From: Runella limosa DSM 17973
GTDB taxonomy: Bacteria > Bacteroidota > Bacteroidia > Cytophagales > Spirosomataceae
NCBI RefSeq assembly: GCF_000482465.1
Contig: NZ_KI519427.1
Location: 42,421 to 106,420 of the forward strand
Length of the DNA stretch: 64,000 nt
Reading direction: 5' to 3'
Shown here: positions 26,202-34,839 of the stretch, piece after piece
How positions within the stretch are numbered: the stretch's first letter is position 1
Layout of the letters: each line of letters starts with the position of its first letter
Translations under genes and position numbers: made by a program
Notes under the pieces: generated by a model
What the model was told of the DNA's origin: nothing
What the model saw: only the letters and a program-made list of their open reading frames with translations
Databases searched by the model: none

Positions 26202-27617
26202 TTAGTTGCGCTGTACTCTACGAGTGAGGTTGTAAGAAATAGACAAAAAAAAGGAGGGTTTGAATACCTTTTCCGTGACGTCGCTAATGCTGACTTTGGA
26301 GGGGTAATATTTGCCTCCATCTATATATTGGTTAGTTTTCAATCTTTCTATCCTCAAATAACTTACTCCTGTATTGAGCATTATTTTTTCTCGTTTGCCC
26401 AGTATCATACTCAGACCTGCGATTATACTAAGATTTACGTCATTGATGGATTGAAAACCTGCTCCAACTCCAAATAGTCCGCCGATTGAACTTGTTTTTC
26501 CTGACCTGCCGTAGAAGTGCATCATGGCAGCAATACTAGGGCTAATGGTATTGTTATTATTTAATAGGCTTAGTGTTGTATCTTTTACTGCGGAAGTAGT
26601 CTCGGGCAGTTTAAAATAATACTTTTCATCTCTTGAATTTTTGCCAAAAGAGATAATTGGTCCTACGCTAAAATCAACTTTTAAGCCACCACGAGCAGGA
26701 ATTGATACAGGGAAGGCTTGGGCAGTCTCAAACGGCATTAAATCGTTGGTTTGAACTGGGGTAATTTTGACAGTAAATTCCATAAAATCACCATCCATTT
26801 GGATTGGGGCAGATTTTACTTCAAAATATTTACTGTTTTGAAGTGCCTCTTGCAAAACCATTACATCTTCAATCAACTTTAAAAAATCTTCCTCGTTAAG
26901 TTTTTTGTTAGCTTCTTCCAATTTTTCTTCTGCCTTCTCAATTTCTTTTTGTTTGACTGTATCTTGAGCTACTCTAGCTGCATTTATAGCTTTTGGGTAT
27001 AATGCATAGGCTTTTGCGTAGGCAGTTACAAAATCGTCATAATCTTTTTTAAGGGCGGTTCTAGCCCGTAAAGAGGGGAGTTTTTCTGCAAGCTTTCCGT
27101 AATTTTCCCAATTTTGCTTTGAAAGATTTATCAGCTCTACCCGTAGAAATTTTATATTAGCCACTTTTTGGGCTATAAGAATATAGGCATCACAGGCTTG
27201 AGTTAATTCTTTAAGAGTTTGTTCCAACTTTTCTTTTGCAGGAGTAGATGCTACCCTAATCTCATCGCTGACTTCTCTAGCTATTACCTTCATCGGCTCT
27301 GCTGCGTCTTTCGCTTCATTTAAGGCGTCGGTTGTTTTTGAAGCGCTGACACTCTCTGGGGGTAACCGAAAAAGAGTTTGTAGTTCGGAGGGAATCTGTG
27401 TAACATAATCAATCATCGTGCCTTCTATCTCTACTTTATACCTAAAGGTATTGATGTTTACAATTTTGAAAGTAACAAATTCCCCTTCAGTTACGGGGCT
27501 TATTGGTTTTTTAAACTCACCTTTGTGATTATCATAGATTATAACATTTTGTCCAAAGGTCATTTGTGAAATAATAGCTAAGAGCAGAAAGCAGAGAAAG
27601 GGTTTCATAGTTTTCAT
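26202..27617 (-). CDS. Exported protein with coiled coil and C-terminal barrel-like region
   Basis: 471 residues, signal peptide ending MTFGQ. After a short beta-rich part (to ~80) comes a long helical, charged region (about 95-260, e.g. EKAEEKLEEANKKLNEEDF), then beta strands from ~300 ending in FFLSISYNLTRRVQRN. Closely spaced amphipathic strands (IGGLFGVGAGFQS, SIIAGLSMILGK, NTGVSYLRIERL) suggest a small outer-membrane barrel. Such architecture would link outer membrane and periplasm. Second gene of the operon, 12 bp after the DyP peroxidase. Confidence 0.6.
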   Translation of the reverse strand: MKTMKPFLCFLLLAIISQMTFGQNVIIYDNHKGEFKKPISPVTEGEFVTFKIVNINTFRYKVEIEGTMIDYVTQIPSELQTLFRLPPESVSASKTTDALNEAKDAAEPMKVIAREVSDEIRVASTPAKEKLEQTLKELTQACDAYILIAQKVANIKFLRVELINLSKQNWENYGKLAEKLPSLRARTALKKDYDDFVTAYAKAYALYPKAINAARVAQDTVKQKEIEKAEEKLEEANKKLNEEDFLKLIEDVMVLQEALQNSKYFEVKSAPIQMDGDFMEFTVKITPVQTNDLMPFETAQAFPVSIPARGGLKVDFSVGPIISFGKNSRDEKYYFKLPETTSAVKDTTLSLLNNNNTISPSIAAMMHFYGRSGKTSSIGGLFGVGAGFQSINDVNLSIIAGLSMILGKREKIMLNTGVSYLRIERLKTNQYIDGGKYYPSKVSISDVTEKVFKPSFFLSISYNLTRRVQRN

Positions 27618-27629
27618 AACAGTCGTGAG

Positions 27630-29063
27630 TTATAAGTTTTTCAAAAAAGGAATGCTTGGGGTGAAGAAGTATTCGCCTCCCTTCATAGTGACAAAGTGGC
27701 CAAAAGTAAATGCTTGGGGGTGTAGCTCAGGGAGTCCCCATTGAATAGGTAAGTGTTTGGGAGTTTCATTGCGTCCTTGTCCAATAATAGCATCCTGACC
27801 AACGCGACGTTCTCCATCTCCAATATTACCTTGATTAGACCAGCGATCTTGAATAAATTCAAATTGGCTTTCAATCTTGCTTTGATAACATTGGAACAAT
27901 AAGCCAACTCCTCCTGTAGGTTGGTCTGCTTCTAAATCAAACTCATCCCGCCCGATGTCATTATAAGGGATGCCTCGGCGAGTGAGTCGGACACTCTTCG
28001 CAAAATCATTCGATACATCAGCGCGTGGGTTAGTGATTCGGATGTGAGAATGAAATGGGCATTTTAGCCCAGCAGTGTCATCTCGATAGTCAAAATCATT
28101 CGCTAATTGTGAAGATGCTACAATACCCTTTTCAAAGCTATGATTAACAACCTCTGAACCATCCTCAAATCTTCCCACTAGCATTGCTCCTGCTAATTCT
28201 TTGTTCTCTTTTCCGTGGCTGTCTCTGACCTTGGGGAGATTGCGTTTCCCATTTTCTTCTTTTTCTTCTGCTTCCTTGAAGCCTTTTACATCTTGTTCTA
28301 ATTTTCTGAAAACATAATAGCTCCCAAAAGAATCGGGTATAGTAGTGCCAGTATCTTCTACCAAAACGGTGCTGAGAATAGCCCCATTATCGTCCCACTG
28401 AGATGAAGGAGAATCGTTGTTGGCTAAAAAATTGGGCTGGCTTATCCCATCTACATAACCAAAGTGCTCAAGCCCTAACCCATGTTCATTACGTAAAATT
28501 TTGCCTTTTTGGACATAAACTACGGTGGCGAAGGTGTTTACCACTAGTTTTATCGTGTTACATTCATTCAAAGCGGTTGAGGCATTATCATCGGCTATGA
28601 TTACTAAAGCATCAATAGTCTTACCCTGAAAAGCCGTTTCCCATTCATGGGGGTTATCATTTAATATACCATTTCTCGCTTCCATACCTTGGGTAAAAGG
28701 AATATCGGTGGATGGAATTTGGGCTGGGTCAATACCAAGGTGAAGATAGCCAGTGTGCGACAAGGAAAAATTCCGAAAAACGCCGCCGTCAAACGTTGCA
28801 TCTTTTCTTCTATTCTCTGCATCTTTTAATTGCTTAGAGGCAGAGGTGATTTTTTTAGAGAAACCTTTTAGCCATTTCTTGGCAGATTTTGACTTTGAAG
28901 GCTGAAACTGCAAGAAAATATGATAAGCATGGGTTCGGCCGTGGTGCTTGAGAATGTGACCTTGTAAATTGTTGAGTAGGTCAGTGAATATAGGATTGTT
29001 CAGAGAAACATTAGTCTCATTTAGTAGTGGATTTGCCATGGTTTTTATCTTTAGGAGTTTCAT
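27630..29063 (-). CDS. DyP-type heme peroxidase
   Basis: 477 residues from the ATG at 29063; a Met at residue 9 (29039) is an equally possible start. The DyP landmarks are present: FGYVDGISQP (GxxDG loop with the catalytic Asp), HSHIRITNPR (proximal heme His), LTRRGIPYN (distal Arg region) and GLLFQCYQS. No signal peptide, so cytoplasmic or encapsulated. DyP enzymes oxidise bulky substrates with H2O2 and are often cargo of encapsulins, but none is encoded here. First gene of a six-gene operon of exported, membrane and lysin-like proteins. Confidence 0.85.
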   Translation of the reverse strand: MKLLKIKTMANPLLNETNVSLNNPIFTDLLNNLQGHILKHHGRTHAYHIFLQFQPSKSKSAKKWLKGFSKKITSASKQLKDAENRRKDATFDGGVFRNFSLSHTGYLHLGIDPAQIPSTDIPFTQGMEARNGILNDNPHEWETAFQGKTIDALVIIADDNASTALNECNTIKLVVNTFATVVYVQKGKILRNEHGLGLEHFGYVDGISQPNFLANNDSPSSQWDDNGAILSTVLVEDTGTTIPDSFGSYYVFRKLEQDVKGFKEAEEKEENGKRNLPKVRDSHGKENKELAGAMLVGRFEDGSEVVNHSFEKGIVASSQLANDFDYRDDTAGLKCPFHSHIRITNPRADVSNDFAKSVRLTRRGIPYNDIGRDEFDLEADQPTGGVGLLFQCYQSKIESQFEFIQDRWSNQGNIGDGERRVGQDAIIGQGRNETPKHLPIQWGLPELHPQAFTFGHFVTMKGGEYFFTPSIPFLKNL

Positions 29064-29228
29064 AATATTGAGTACAAATTTCCATTATGCACTTCTCTCA
29101 ATCCACGGGAAAAATACTTGAAAGTGAGGCGTAATTAGGCGGTATCTCGCACCGTATTTTTCTTTGTAAAACGCCATTATTTTTGAGTATTGGTCTCCTT
29201 GCCATAGCCAGAACACCAATAATATCTT

Positions 29229-29236
29229 TATATTTG
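29229..29236 (+). promoter_or_regulatory. Probable -7 box of the APC permease gene
   Basis: TATATTTG, 35 bp before the ATG at 29272, in the ~210-bp divergent region shared with the DyP operon. No TTG at ideal -33 spacing. Confidence 0.45.
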
Positions 29237-29271
29237 CCTCAACTCAAAAACCTAACCTTCACGTTTTCCAC

Positions 29272-30723
29272 ATGTCTGATTCTACTTCTGCGCGATTTAA
29301 ACAGTCGCTAGGGTTGCTCGATGCAACCATGTTGGTTTCTGGTGCCATGATTGGCTCTGGTATTTTTATCGTAAGTGCCGATATGTCCCGAAACGTCGGT
29401 TCTACGGGCTGGCTTTTGTTGACATGGCTCATTACAGGCTTGGTCACGGTGGCGGCAGCTTTGAGCTACGGAGAGTTGGCGGGAATGATGCCCAAAGCTG
29501 GCGGACAGTACATCTATATCCAACGGGCGTTTGGCCCCTTGTTGAGTTTCGTTTATGGCTGGACGGTATTTATGGTGATTCAAACGGGGACGATTGCGGC
29601 GGTAGCAGTGGCTTTTACCAAATTCTCTGCGGTGTTTTTTCCCATTCTTAATCCAGAAAATATCCTTGTTGCCCTTGGCCCCATCAAGGTGTCGGTAGGG
29701 TCGCTGTATGCCATTGCGAGTATCGTTTTGCTGACGTTTATCAATACCAAAGGGATTCAGAGCGGAAAAATGATTCAGAATACCTTTACCATAGCAAAAT
29801 TGGTGGCCTTGTTTGGGCTTATTGTGGTAGGACTTGGTTATGGTTTTAAGAGTGGAATGTTGTCACAAAATTTAGAAAACGCGTGGGATGCTTCCAAGGC
29901 AACCAGCGAAGGTGGCATCACTGCCATCGGAGGCATGGCATTGGTGATGGCCTTGGGCGTGTCGATGATTGGTTCTTTGTTTTCGTCGGATGCGTGGAAC
30001 AACGTGACCTTTATCGCGGGCGAAATCAAAGATCCTAAGCGCAATATTCCGCGTAGTTTGTTTTTAGGAACACTCATTGTAACCGTCATTTATTTGTTGG
30101 CCAACCTTGCCTACTTGAGCATTCTTCCGCTGAAAGGTAGCCCCGACGGTGCCGATGTATTGGCAAAAGGGATTCAGTTTGCCGATTATGACCGAGTGGC
30201 TACGGCTGCGATGTCGGTGATTTTTAGCGATTCGGCGGCAGGAATTATGGCAGCTTTGATTATGATTTCGACGTTTGGGTGTAACAATGGCCTCATTTTA
30301 GCGGGCGCACGTTTGTACTACGCCATGGCGCAAGACGGCCTTTTTTTGAAACAAGCTTCTACCCTCAACGAAAACGGGGTGCCTGCCAAAGCGCTTTGGT
30401 TGCAGTGTTTGTGGGCGAGTTTGTTGTGTCTTTCGGGAACGTACGGTGAACTTCTCAACTACTGTACCTTTGGTTCGTTGTTGTTTTATATGGTTACTAT
30501 CGCAGGTATTTTTGTGCTCCGCCGCAAAGAACCCAATACTGAGCGTCCTTACAAAGCGTTTGGTTATCCGTTGGTGCCCATTTTGTACCTTGTTGTTACA
30601 TTGGCTATTTGTTTGATTTTGTTGATTGATGACAAAACCCGTTTTGATACTGGCATGGGGCTATTGATTGCGGCCATAGGCGTGCCCGTGTATTATTTTA
30701 CAACGAAAACAAAAAAGGCTTAA
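29272..30723 (+). CDS. APC-superfamily amino acid permease
   Basis: 483 residues with about 12 membrane segments. The first segment holds the substrate-binding signature GAMIGSGIFI, and YGELAGMMPKAGGQYIYIQRAFGP is the classic second-loop motif of the APC/LAT group. It would import or exchange amino acids in the inner membrane. The next transporter gene begins 9 bp after the stop, so the two are probably cotranscribed. Confidence 0.9.
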   Translation: MSDSTSARFKQSLGLLDATMLVSGAMIGSGIFIVSADMSRNVGSTGWLLLTWLITGLVTVAAALSYGELAGMMPKAGGQYIYIQRAFGPLLSFVYGWTVFMVIQTGTIAAVAVAFTKFSAVFFPILNPENILVALGPIKVSVGSLYAIASIVLLTFINTKGIQSGKMIQNTFTIAKLVALFGLIVVGLGYGFKSGMLSQNLENAWDASKATSEGGITAIGGMALVMALGVSMIGSLFSSDAWNNVTFIAGEIKDPKRNIPRSLFLGTLIVTVIYLLANLAYLSILPLKGSPDGADVLAKGIQFADYDRVATAAMSVIFSDSAAGIMAALIMISTFGCNNGLILAGARLYYAMAQDGLFLKQASTLNENGVPAKALWLQCLWASLLCLSGTYGELLNYCTFGSLLFYMVTIAGIFVLRRKEPNTERPYKAFGYPLVPILYLVVTLAICLILLIDDKTRFDTGMGLLIAAIGVPVYYFTTKTKKA

Positions 30724-30732
30724 TCCAATTTT

Positions 30733-32040
30733 ATGGAAAAGAATAAACCCTCCATTCTGAACGCGTGGTGCATGTACGACTGGGCCAACTCCGTCCATGC
30801 GTTGGTGATTGTATCGGCGATTTTTCCCATTTATTTTAGCAATACCGCTGTCAATGAGCAAGGTGGCCCCGACGTGGAGTTTTTGGGCATGACCGTCAAC
30901 AACTCGGCGTTATTTTCCTTTGCTGTATCGTTTGCGTTTTTGTTCATTGCGGTTATTAACCCAATCTTGGGGGCGATTGCCGACTTTAGTGGGAAGAAAA
31001 AGCGCTTTATGCAGTTTTTTGTGTATTTGGGCGCGTTGAGTTGTTTAGGGTTGTATTTTTTTAATCGTGAACACCTTACCATTGGGATTTTGGCGTTTAC
31101 ACTTTCGCTGATTGGCTGGTCGGGGAGTATCGTTTTTTACAATGCGTACCTGCCCGAAATTGCTACCGAAAATCGTTTCGACAAACTCTCTGCCCGTGGT
31201 TTTACGATGGGCTACATAGGAAGCGTGCTGTTGTTGGTTTTTAACTTGACCATGCTCATCAAACCCGAATGGTACGGAGGGATTGATTCAGGAACGGCCT
31301 GCCGTATTTCGTTTGTAACGGTGGCGATATGGTGGATTGGTTTTGCGCAAATACCTTTTTATTACTTGCCCAACGGGACTCCCTCCAACGAAGCACGTAC
31401 GGGTGGATGGATTTGGAATGGGTTTCGCGAACTAAAAAAAGTGCTGGCCGAGCTCAACCATCTGCCCATTACCAAGCGGTTTTTGGTATCGTTTTTCTTC
31501 TACAACATGGGCGTTCAAACCGTGATGTACATCGGGACGTTGTTTGGTAGTAACGAACTTCATTTGCCTGACAATGCGCTGATTGTGACCATTTTGTTGT
31601 TGCAAATTTTGGCGATTGTTGGAGCTTATTGTGCGGCGGTTTTGTCGGGGAAATGGGGGAATACGAAGACCATTGCGCTGATTTTATTCATCTGGATTGG
31701 CGTGTGTGTCTCGGGCTATTTTGTTTATACCGAACTGGAGTTTTATGGCTTGGCTGCCATGATTGGTTTTGTGATGGGAGGTGTTCAATCGCTTTCGCGC
31801 TCTACTTACGCCAAGCTTTTACCCGAAAATACGTCCGATACGGCTTCGTACTTTAGCTTTTACGACGCTTGCGACAAGTTTTCGACCTTTCTTGGGACAA
31901 CGATTTTTGGGATTATTACCCAACTTTCGGGAATGCGGAACAGTCTTTTGTTCTTGGCGGTGATTTTTGTGCTGGGTCTTTTGATTTTGCGCCGAATCCC
32001 TTCGCAAAAAATTTACCGAACTCCCTTGAGTGGTACATAA
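30733..32040 (+). CDS. MFS transporter of the UMF1/Atg22-like family
   Basis: 435 residues with 11-12 membrane segments. The N-terminus NAWCMYDWANSVHALVIVSAIFPIYF is characteristic of the UMF1/Atg22-like branch of the major facilitator superfamily, whose eukaryotic members export amino acids from vacuoles. LPENTSDTASYFSFYDACDKFSTFLG near the C-terminus also fits. Probably cotranscribed with the APC permease. Confidence 0.85.
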   Translation: MEKNKPSILNAWCMYDWANSVHALVIVSAIFPIYFSNTAVNEQGGPDVEFLGMTVNNSALFSFAVSFAFLFIAVINPILGAIADFSGKKKRFMQFFVYLGALSCLGLYFFNREHLTIGILAFTLSLIGWSGSIVFYNAYLPEIATENRFDKLSARGFTMGYIGSVLLLVFNLTMLIKPEWYGGIDSGTACRISFVTVAIWWIGFAQIPFYYLPNGTPSNEARTGGWIWNGFRELKKVLAELNHLPITKRFLVSFFFYNMGVQTVMYIGTLFGSNELHLPDNALIVTILLLQILAIVGAYCAAVLSGKWGNTKTIALILFIWIGVCVSGYFVYTELEFYGLAAMIGFVMGGVQSLSRSTYAKLLPENTSDTASYFSFYDACDKFSTFLGTTIFGIITQLSGMRNSLLFLAVIFVLGLLILRRIPSQKIYRTPLSGT

Positions 32041-32054
32041 AGTTGCTATATTTG
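32026..32054 (+). promoter_or_regulatory. Promoter of tRNA-Val
   Basis: TTG (32026-32028) and TATATTTG (32047-32054) are separated by 18 bp and match the Bacteroidota -33/-7 pattern. The predicted start is ~10 bp before the tRNA. It overlaps the end of the transporter gene. Confidence 0.65.
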
Positions 32055-32069
32055 TGGCCGAAACCTGCT

Positions 32070-32144
32070 AGGATCTTAGCTCAGTTGGTTCAGAGCGCTG
32101 CCTTGACAGGGCAGAGGTCATCGGTTCGAGCCCGTTAGGTCCTA
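32070..32144 (+). tRNA. tRNA-Val (GAC)
   Basis: A full cloverleaf can be drawn: acceptor AGGATCT/AGGTCCT (one G-U), D arm GCTC/GAGC, anticodon stem CTGCC/GGCAG with loop TTGACAG (anticodon GAC), and T arm with loop TTCGAGC. The T stem has one T-T mismatch (second pair). CCA is not encoded. Its last 13 bases are part of the 54-bp attachment repeat, so the 3' end is supplied by the integrated element. Confidence 0.93.
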
Positions 32145-32185
32145 CAAAAACCCTCAAAACACGCTGTTTTGAGGGTTTTTTATTG
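32132..32185. repeat. attL: 54-bp direct repeat at the 3' end of tRNA-Val
   Basis: Begins CCGTTAGGTCCTACAAAAAC and is identical over all 54 bp to 38890-38943. It contains the last 13 bases of the tRNA and the tRNA's terminator hairpin. This is the signature of site-specific integration by a tyrosine recombinase. Confidence 0.93.
32151..32181 (+). terminator. tRNA-Val terminator (within attL)
   Basis: Stem CCCTCAAAAC / GTTTTGAGGG with a 5-nt loop and six T residues, 7 bp after the tRNA. An identical copy closes the far end of the element (38909-38939). Confidence 0.9.
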
Positions 32186-32219
32186 ATTTTGTACCTAAAA
32201 AAAACATACAATTTTACGT

Positions 32220-32395
32220 TTAAAAACGTGAATAGGCGACGTGTACTAATACCAGGCGCGTCACAAAATGTGAATGAGCTGCATTTAGTAAACCTGTCAA
32301 AGTCACAGTTACACCGTTGCCAATAGCTGTACTGATGTCAATTCGATAGTGTAGAATAAGGCTTATATAACACTTTTCTTCAAATCGCTTGTAGG
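32220..32395 (-). pseudogene. Possible gene remnant next to attL
   Basis: A minus-strand frame without start codon reads through RIDISTAIGNGVTVTLTG and AAHSHFVTRLVLV to a TAA at 32220. The text looks protein-like (beta-strand pattern), and it follows the terminator of the last element gene, so it may be the 3' end of a lost cargo gene. Chance cannot be excluded. The rest of the 32186-32471 gap holds only the terminator. Confidence 0.25.
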
Positions 32396-32401
32396 AGCAA
32401 A

Positions 32402-32428
32402 CAAAAACCCCGCTTCACGGGCGGGGCT
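32402..32428 (-). terminator. Terminator of the element's leftmost gene
   Basis: On the minus strand CCCCGC / GCGGGG (32408-32426) with a 7-nt loop is followed by TTTTTGTTT, about 45 bp after the stop of the 164-residue gene. Confidence 0.8.
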
Positions 32429-32471
32429 TTCAGCTAAAAATGGCAAAACTCAAAGAAGGGTGGCGATCTAT

Positions 32472-32966
32472 CTAAATTCTTCCGTTACGTACGCCAAAGA
32501 AGATAGCAACAACAACAACAAATATCACTCCCATTACAAAATATGTCATTGTATTGTTGTTAGAAGGTGGGGGAGTGTAATCTTTTGGGATTTCTGTAGT
32601 AATAGCTGGATTGTCAGGGTAATAATTAAATGAGTTTTCGCCTACACATAAATATCCAGTTATGTTTACTCTAAAATTATCAACTGTAATTTTCCTAACT
32701 CCATACCAAAGAATTGAAATTTCTTTTTTTGTCCAAAGCCCTAATTCAATGGTCACTTCCACAAATTGCTCTAATTGGCTGTTACCTAGTACAGCGTATT
32801 GCCCTGTTGCAGTCCCAATAAAATCGCCTGCTTTCCACTCTCTATAAGAATTTTTTGTCTCGGTAGCTTTTAAACGCCTATCCGAATCTCTAAAAGGCGC
32901 GGAATAGATTTGTATTCCATCCTTAGTGGCATAAAGTTTCGAGCCTGCACGTAAATCGGATGCCAT
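32472..32966 (-). CDS. C-tail-anchored protein of unknown function (element cargo candidate)
   Basis: 164 residues: a beta-rich soluble part (1-~125), a Pro/Asn linker (TPPPSNNNT) and one C-terminal membrane helix (TYFVMGVIFVVVVAIFFGV) with a short basic end. No family recognised. It is the outermost gene of the tRNA-Val element, with its own strong terminator, where satellites and islands commonly carry accessory or defence genes. A 25-bp gap separates it from the next small gene upstream. Confidence 0.6.
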   Translation of the reverse strand: MASDLRAGSKLYATKDGIQIYSAPFRDSDRRLKATETKNSYREWKAGDFIGTATGQYAVLGNSQLEQFVEVTIELGLWTKKEISILWYGVRKITVDNFRVNITGYLCVGENSFNYYPDNPAITTEIPKDYTPPPSNNNTMTYFVMGVIFVVVVAIFFGVRNGRI

Positions 32967-32991
32967 GTTTTGTAAGTTTTAAGAATTGATG

Positions 32992-33195
32992 TTACTCTTT
33001 TACGGTAATACTGTCTAGTACCTCCCAAAAACCTTCTTTGCCTTTGGCGTCTAAAACAATTTTGAAACTACCATCTTTACTTTTTTTTCGCTTTAGTTTA
33101 TCAAAACTTTGGCGTGCCGTATTGTAGCTAGAAAATTGTTCAACGTATCCTGTCGTTCTAACTCTAAAAGAACTATAAGAACTCATGTTTGACAT
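32992..33195 (-). CDS. Small basic protein of unknown function
   Basis: 67 residues, Ser-rich N-terminus and a basic middle (KLKRKKSKDG), with the pattern of a small alpha/beta domain (SFRVRTTGYVEQF, GSFKIVLDAKGKEGFWEVL). An ATG three codons in (33186) is an alternative start. Probably translated with the tail-anchored gene downstream. No family recognised. Confidence 0.5.
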   Translation of the reverse strand: MSNMSSYSSFRVRTTGYVEQFSSYNTARQSFDKLKRKKSKDGSFKIVLDAKGKEGFWEVLDSITVKE

Positions 33196-33295
33196 TGTTT
33201 TAAATGTTTGATTTGTAGATAATTAAACCGATGCAAAACAAAAAAACACCTCGTTAGATACTCGGTGTTTTTGGTACGATTCGGAAAAAAAGCTA

Positions 33296-33496
33296 TTAAA
33301 ACATAATTTTGATAGCTTCCTGAACTTCTACTTCATTTAAACATAGATAATCACATAAGTCTTTCACAAGAATATCCTTACGGTTTGGTGGGTAATTGTA
33401 CAAAAAACGAATATTTTGGCATACCTCCCCCGTCTTTGTTTTACCCCATCCCGTAATCTCCATAATTTCGTTGCGTTTTATAAATAGACGTTTCAT
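33296..33496 (-). CDS. Small HTH-like protein of the element
   Basis: 66 residues. The N-terminal part IKRNEIMEITGWGKTKTGEVCQNIR has the spacing of a winged-helix/excisionase-type DNA reader (NEIxxITGxGxxK...). The C-terminus is helical (VKDLCDYLCLNEVEVQEAI). It could be an excisionase or a regulator; the small size and element context support that, sequence alone does not prove it. Its start directly follows the stop of the 127-residue gene (1-bp gap). Confidence 0.5.
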   Translation of the reverse strand: MKRLFIKRNEIMEITGWGKTKTGEVCQNIRFLYNYPPNRKDILVKDLCDYLCLNEVEVQEAIKIMF

Positions 33497-33497
33497 G

Positions 33498-33881
33498 TTA
33501 TCTATATCCAGTTAAGTTTCTCCCTAGTGTCCATTTTGGCTTTGTTCTTACAATTACATTACCTGCTCTTAGATGAAACTTTATGAGAATTATAATAGCC
33601 CTCATAGAAGCATTGACATTTCTTCTTTTCAAGTATTGCGACCATGTATAAAGAATTGGCTTATCTAACGGCGTAAAATCGTTACGTATAGATAAGTTAG
33701 TAGCGCACGGCCTAGGGATTCCCTGTTTCTCCCTTGCCTCAAACATTTTAGTATTGGGGTTGTATCGAAATTCATAAAAGACGAACAAAAAGACCCAAGT
33801 AGCTCTAATATCGCTTATTGCCTTTATTAGGTTTCTTTGTGGTTCTGTTGTGGTTTTAGGCTGGTTTTGTACTGGTTTCAT
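33498..33881 (-). CDS. Element protein of unknown function
   Basis: 127 residues with a Gln/Pro/Thr-rich N-terminus encoded by a repeated AACCA-type sequence, then a hydrophobic, aromatic stretch (ATWVFLFVFYEFRYN) and a basic C-terminus. No family recognised. Starts 73 bp downstream of the primase gene on the same strand. Confidence 0.5.
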   Translation of the reverse strand: MKPVQNQPKTTTEPQRNLIKAISDIRATWVFLFVFYEFRYNPNTKMFEAREKQGIPRPCATNLSIRNDFTPLDKPILYTWSQYLKRRNVNASMRAIIILIKFHLRAGNVIVRTKPKWTLGRNLTGYR

Positions 33882-33957
33882 TGGTGGTTGTAGTGGTTCT
33901 AGTTTAAAAAACTGGTTTTTATAGTGGTTTTTATGGTGGTTTTAATGACGGTTTTTA
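33838..33957. repeat. Cluster of TGGTT repeats between primase and orphan gene
   Basis: Nine TGGTT units in about 110 bp (for example CTGGTTTTGTACTGGTTTC and TAGTGGTTTTTATGGTGG), reading AACCA on the minus strand. They cover the gap after the primase stop and run into the start of the 127-residue gene. Iteron-like spacing is irregular. Could be a binding region or simple-sequence drift. Confidence 0.4.
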
Positions 33958-34830
33958 GCCATTTTTTGGGGCTATAAACTCATTAAAGTCTTTGTAACCT
34001 TGATAGTATTTACTACCATCAATTACCCTAAATCCCATTCCTTCTATATCGGCTTTAGCTTTTTGCCCTGCCATATCGTTGTCAAAGAAAATTCTAACCT
34101 GCTGATGCTCTTTTATTGTGTCTAAGGAGTGTTTGAGGTTCGATAGTGAGTTGAGTACTATTGTTGTGTTTCTTGGAACTATGAGACCGAAAAAGGCCAA
34201 TGAGGAAAGAAAATCAAAGAAGCCCTCGAATACATCAACGGTATTGGTTGGGTAGGGGGCGTTAAAGGTCGTAATCCATTTAGGGGAGGTACAGCTTTTA
34301 TAGTATGGATTCCTGATTTCTAATCCTCCCTTGTCGTTGGCAAACCCTAGAGCGTACGTTCTTCGATGCTTGAGTTTGTAATGTACTTCGACCAAATACT
34401 TTTCAGCTAGTTGGGTAGAAATGCCCCTCTGATGAGCGTAATTAAAGAGCGCACCATGTTTTAGAGGTGAAACTTTAGTGACTATCATCTTAGACGTTAT
34501 TTCGTTGTTATTGAGTGTATGGCCGCTAAAAAGAAAGGGCTGGATTGTATCGGCGGGTTCAAACTTTTGGAGTATTTCTATTGATTTAACAAACGTGCAT
34601 CCTGTCAAATACTGGACAAGCCTGATAATGTCCCCGCGTTCATTGGTGGTGTAGTCGTGAAAAACATTTTTGAGCGGATTGACAAAAAACGACGGGGTAG
34701 ATTCTGTTTGCTTTGGTGAAAAATAAACCAATTCAGCCCCTGAATATTTTAAAGGACGAACCCCTAACGTGTCTAAGTAGTTGACAATGCTCACTTTCTT
34801 GATTGCTTCGATTGTGCTTTGTGGTATCAT
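33955..34830 (-). CDS. TOPRIM-domain DNA primase-like protein
   Basis: 291 residues. The N-terminal ~100 residues follow the plan of the DnaG zinc-binding domain (TPSFFVNPLKNVFHDYTTNERGDII) but the zinc cysteines are gone. The TOPRIM core is present: FEGFFD (Glu, about 202) and FFDNDMAGQKA (DxD, about 254). Primases of this shortened type are common on Bacteroidota mobile elements, next to a RecA/AAA ATPase as here, and would prime replication of the excised element. The C-terminal helicase-binding domain of DnaG is absent. Confidence 0.82.
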   Translation of the reverse strand: MIPQSTIEAIKKVSIVNYLDTLGVRPLKYSGAELVYFSPKQTESTPSFFVNPLKNVFHDYTTNERGDIIRLVQYLTGCTFVKSIEILQKFEPADTIQPFLFSGHTLNNNEITSKMIVTKVSPLKHGALFNYAHQRGISTQLAEKYLVEVHYKLKHRRTYALGFANDKGGLEIRNPYYKSCTSPKWITTFNAPYPTNTVDVFEGFFDFLSSLAFFGLIVPRNTTIVLNSLSNLKHSLDTIKEHQQVRIFFDNDMAGQKAKADIEGMGFRVIDGSKYYQGYKDFNEFIAPKNG

Positions 34831-34839
34831 GGTTTTTCT

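Noticed and set aside
27630-29063. Encapsulin cargo operon
   Set aside because: DyP enzymes are frequent cargo, but no encapsulin shell gene is present in the window.
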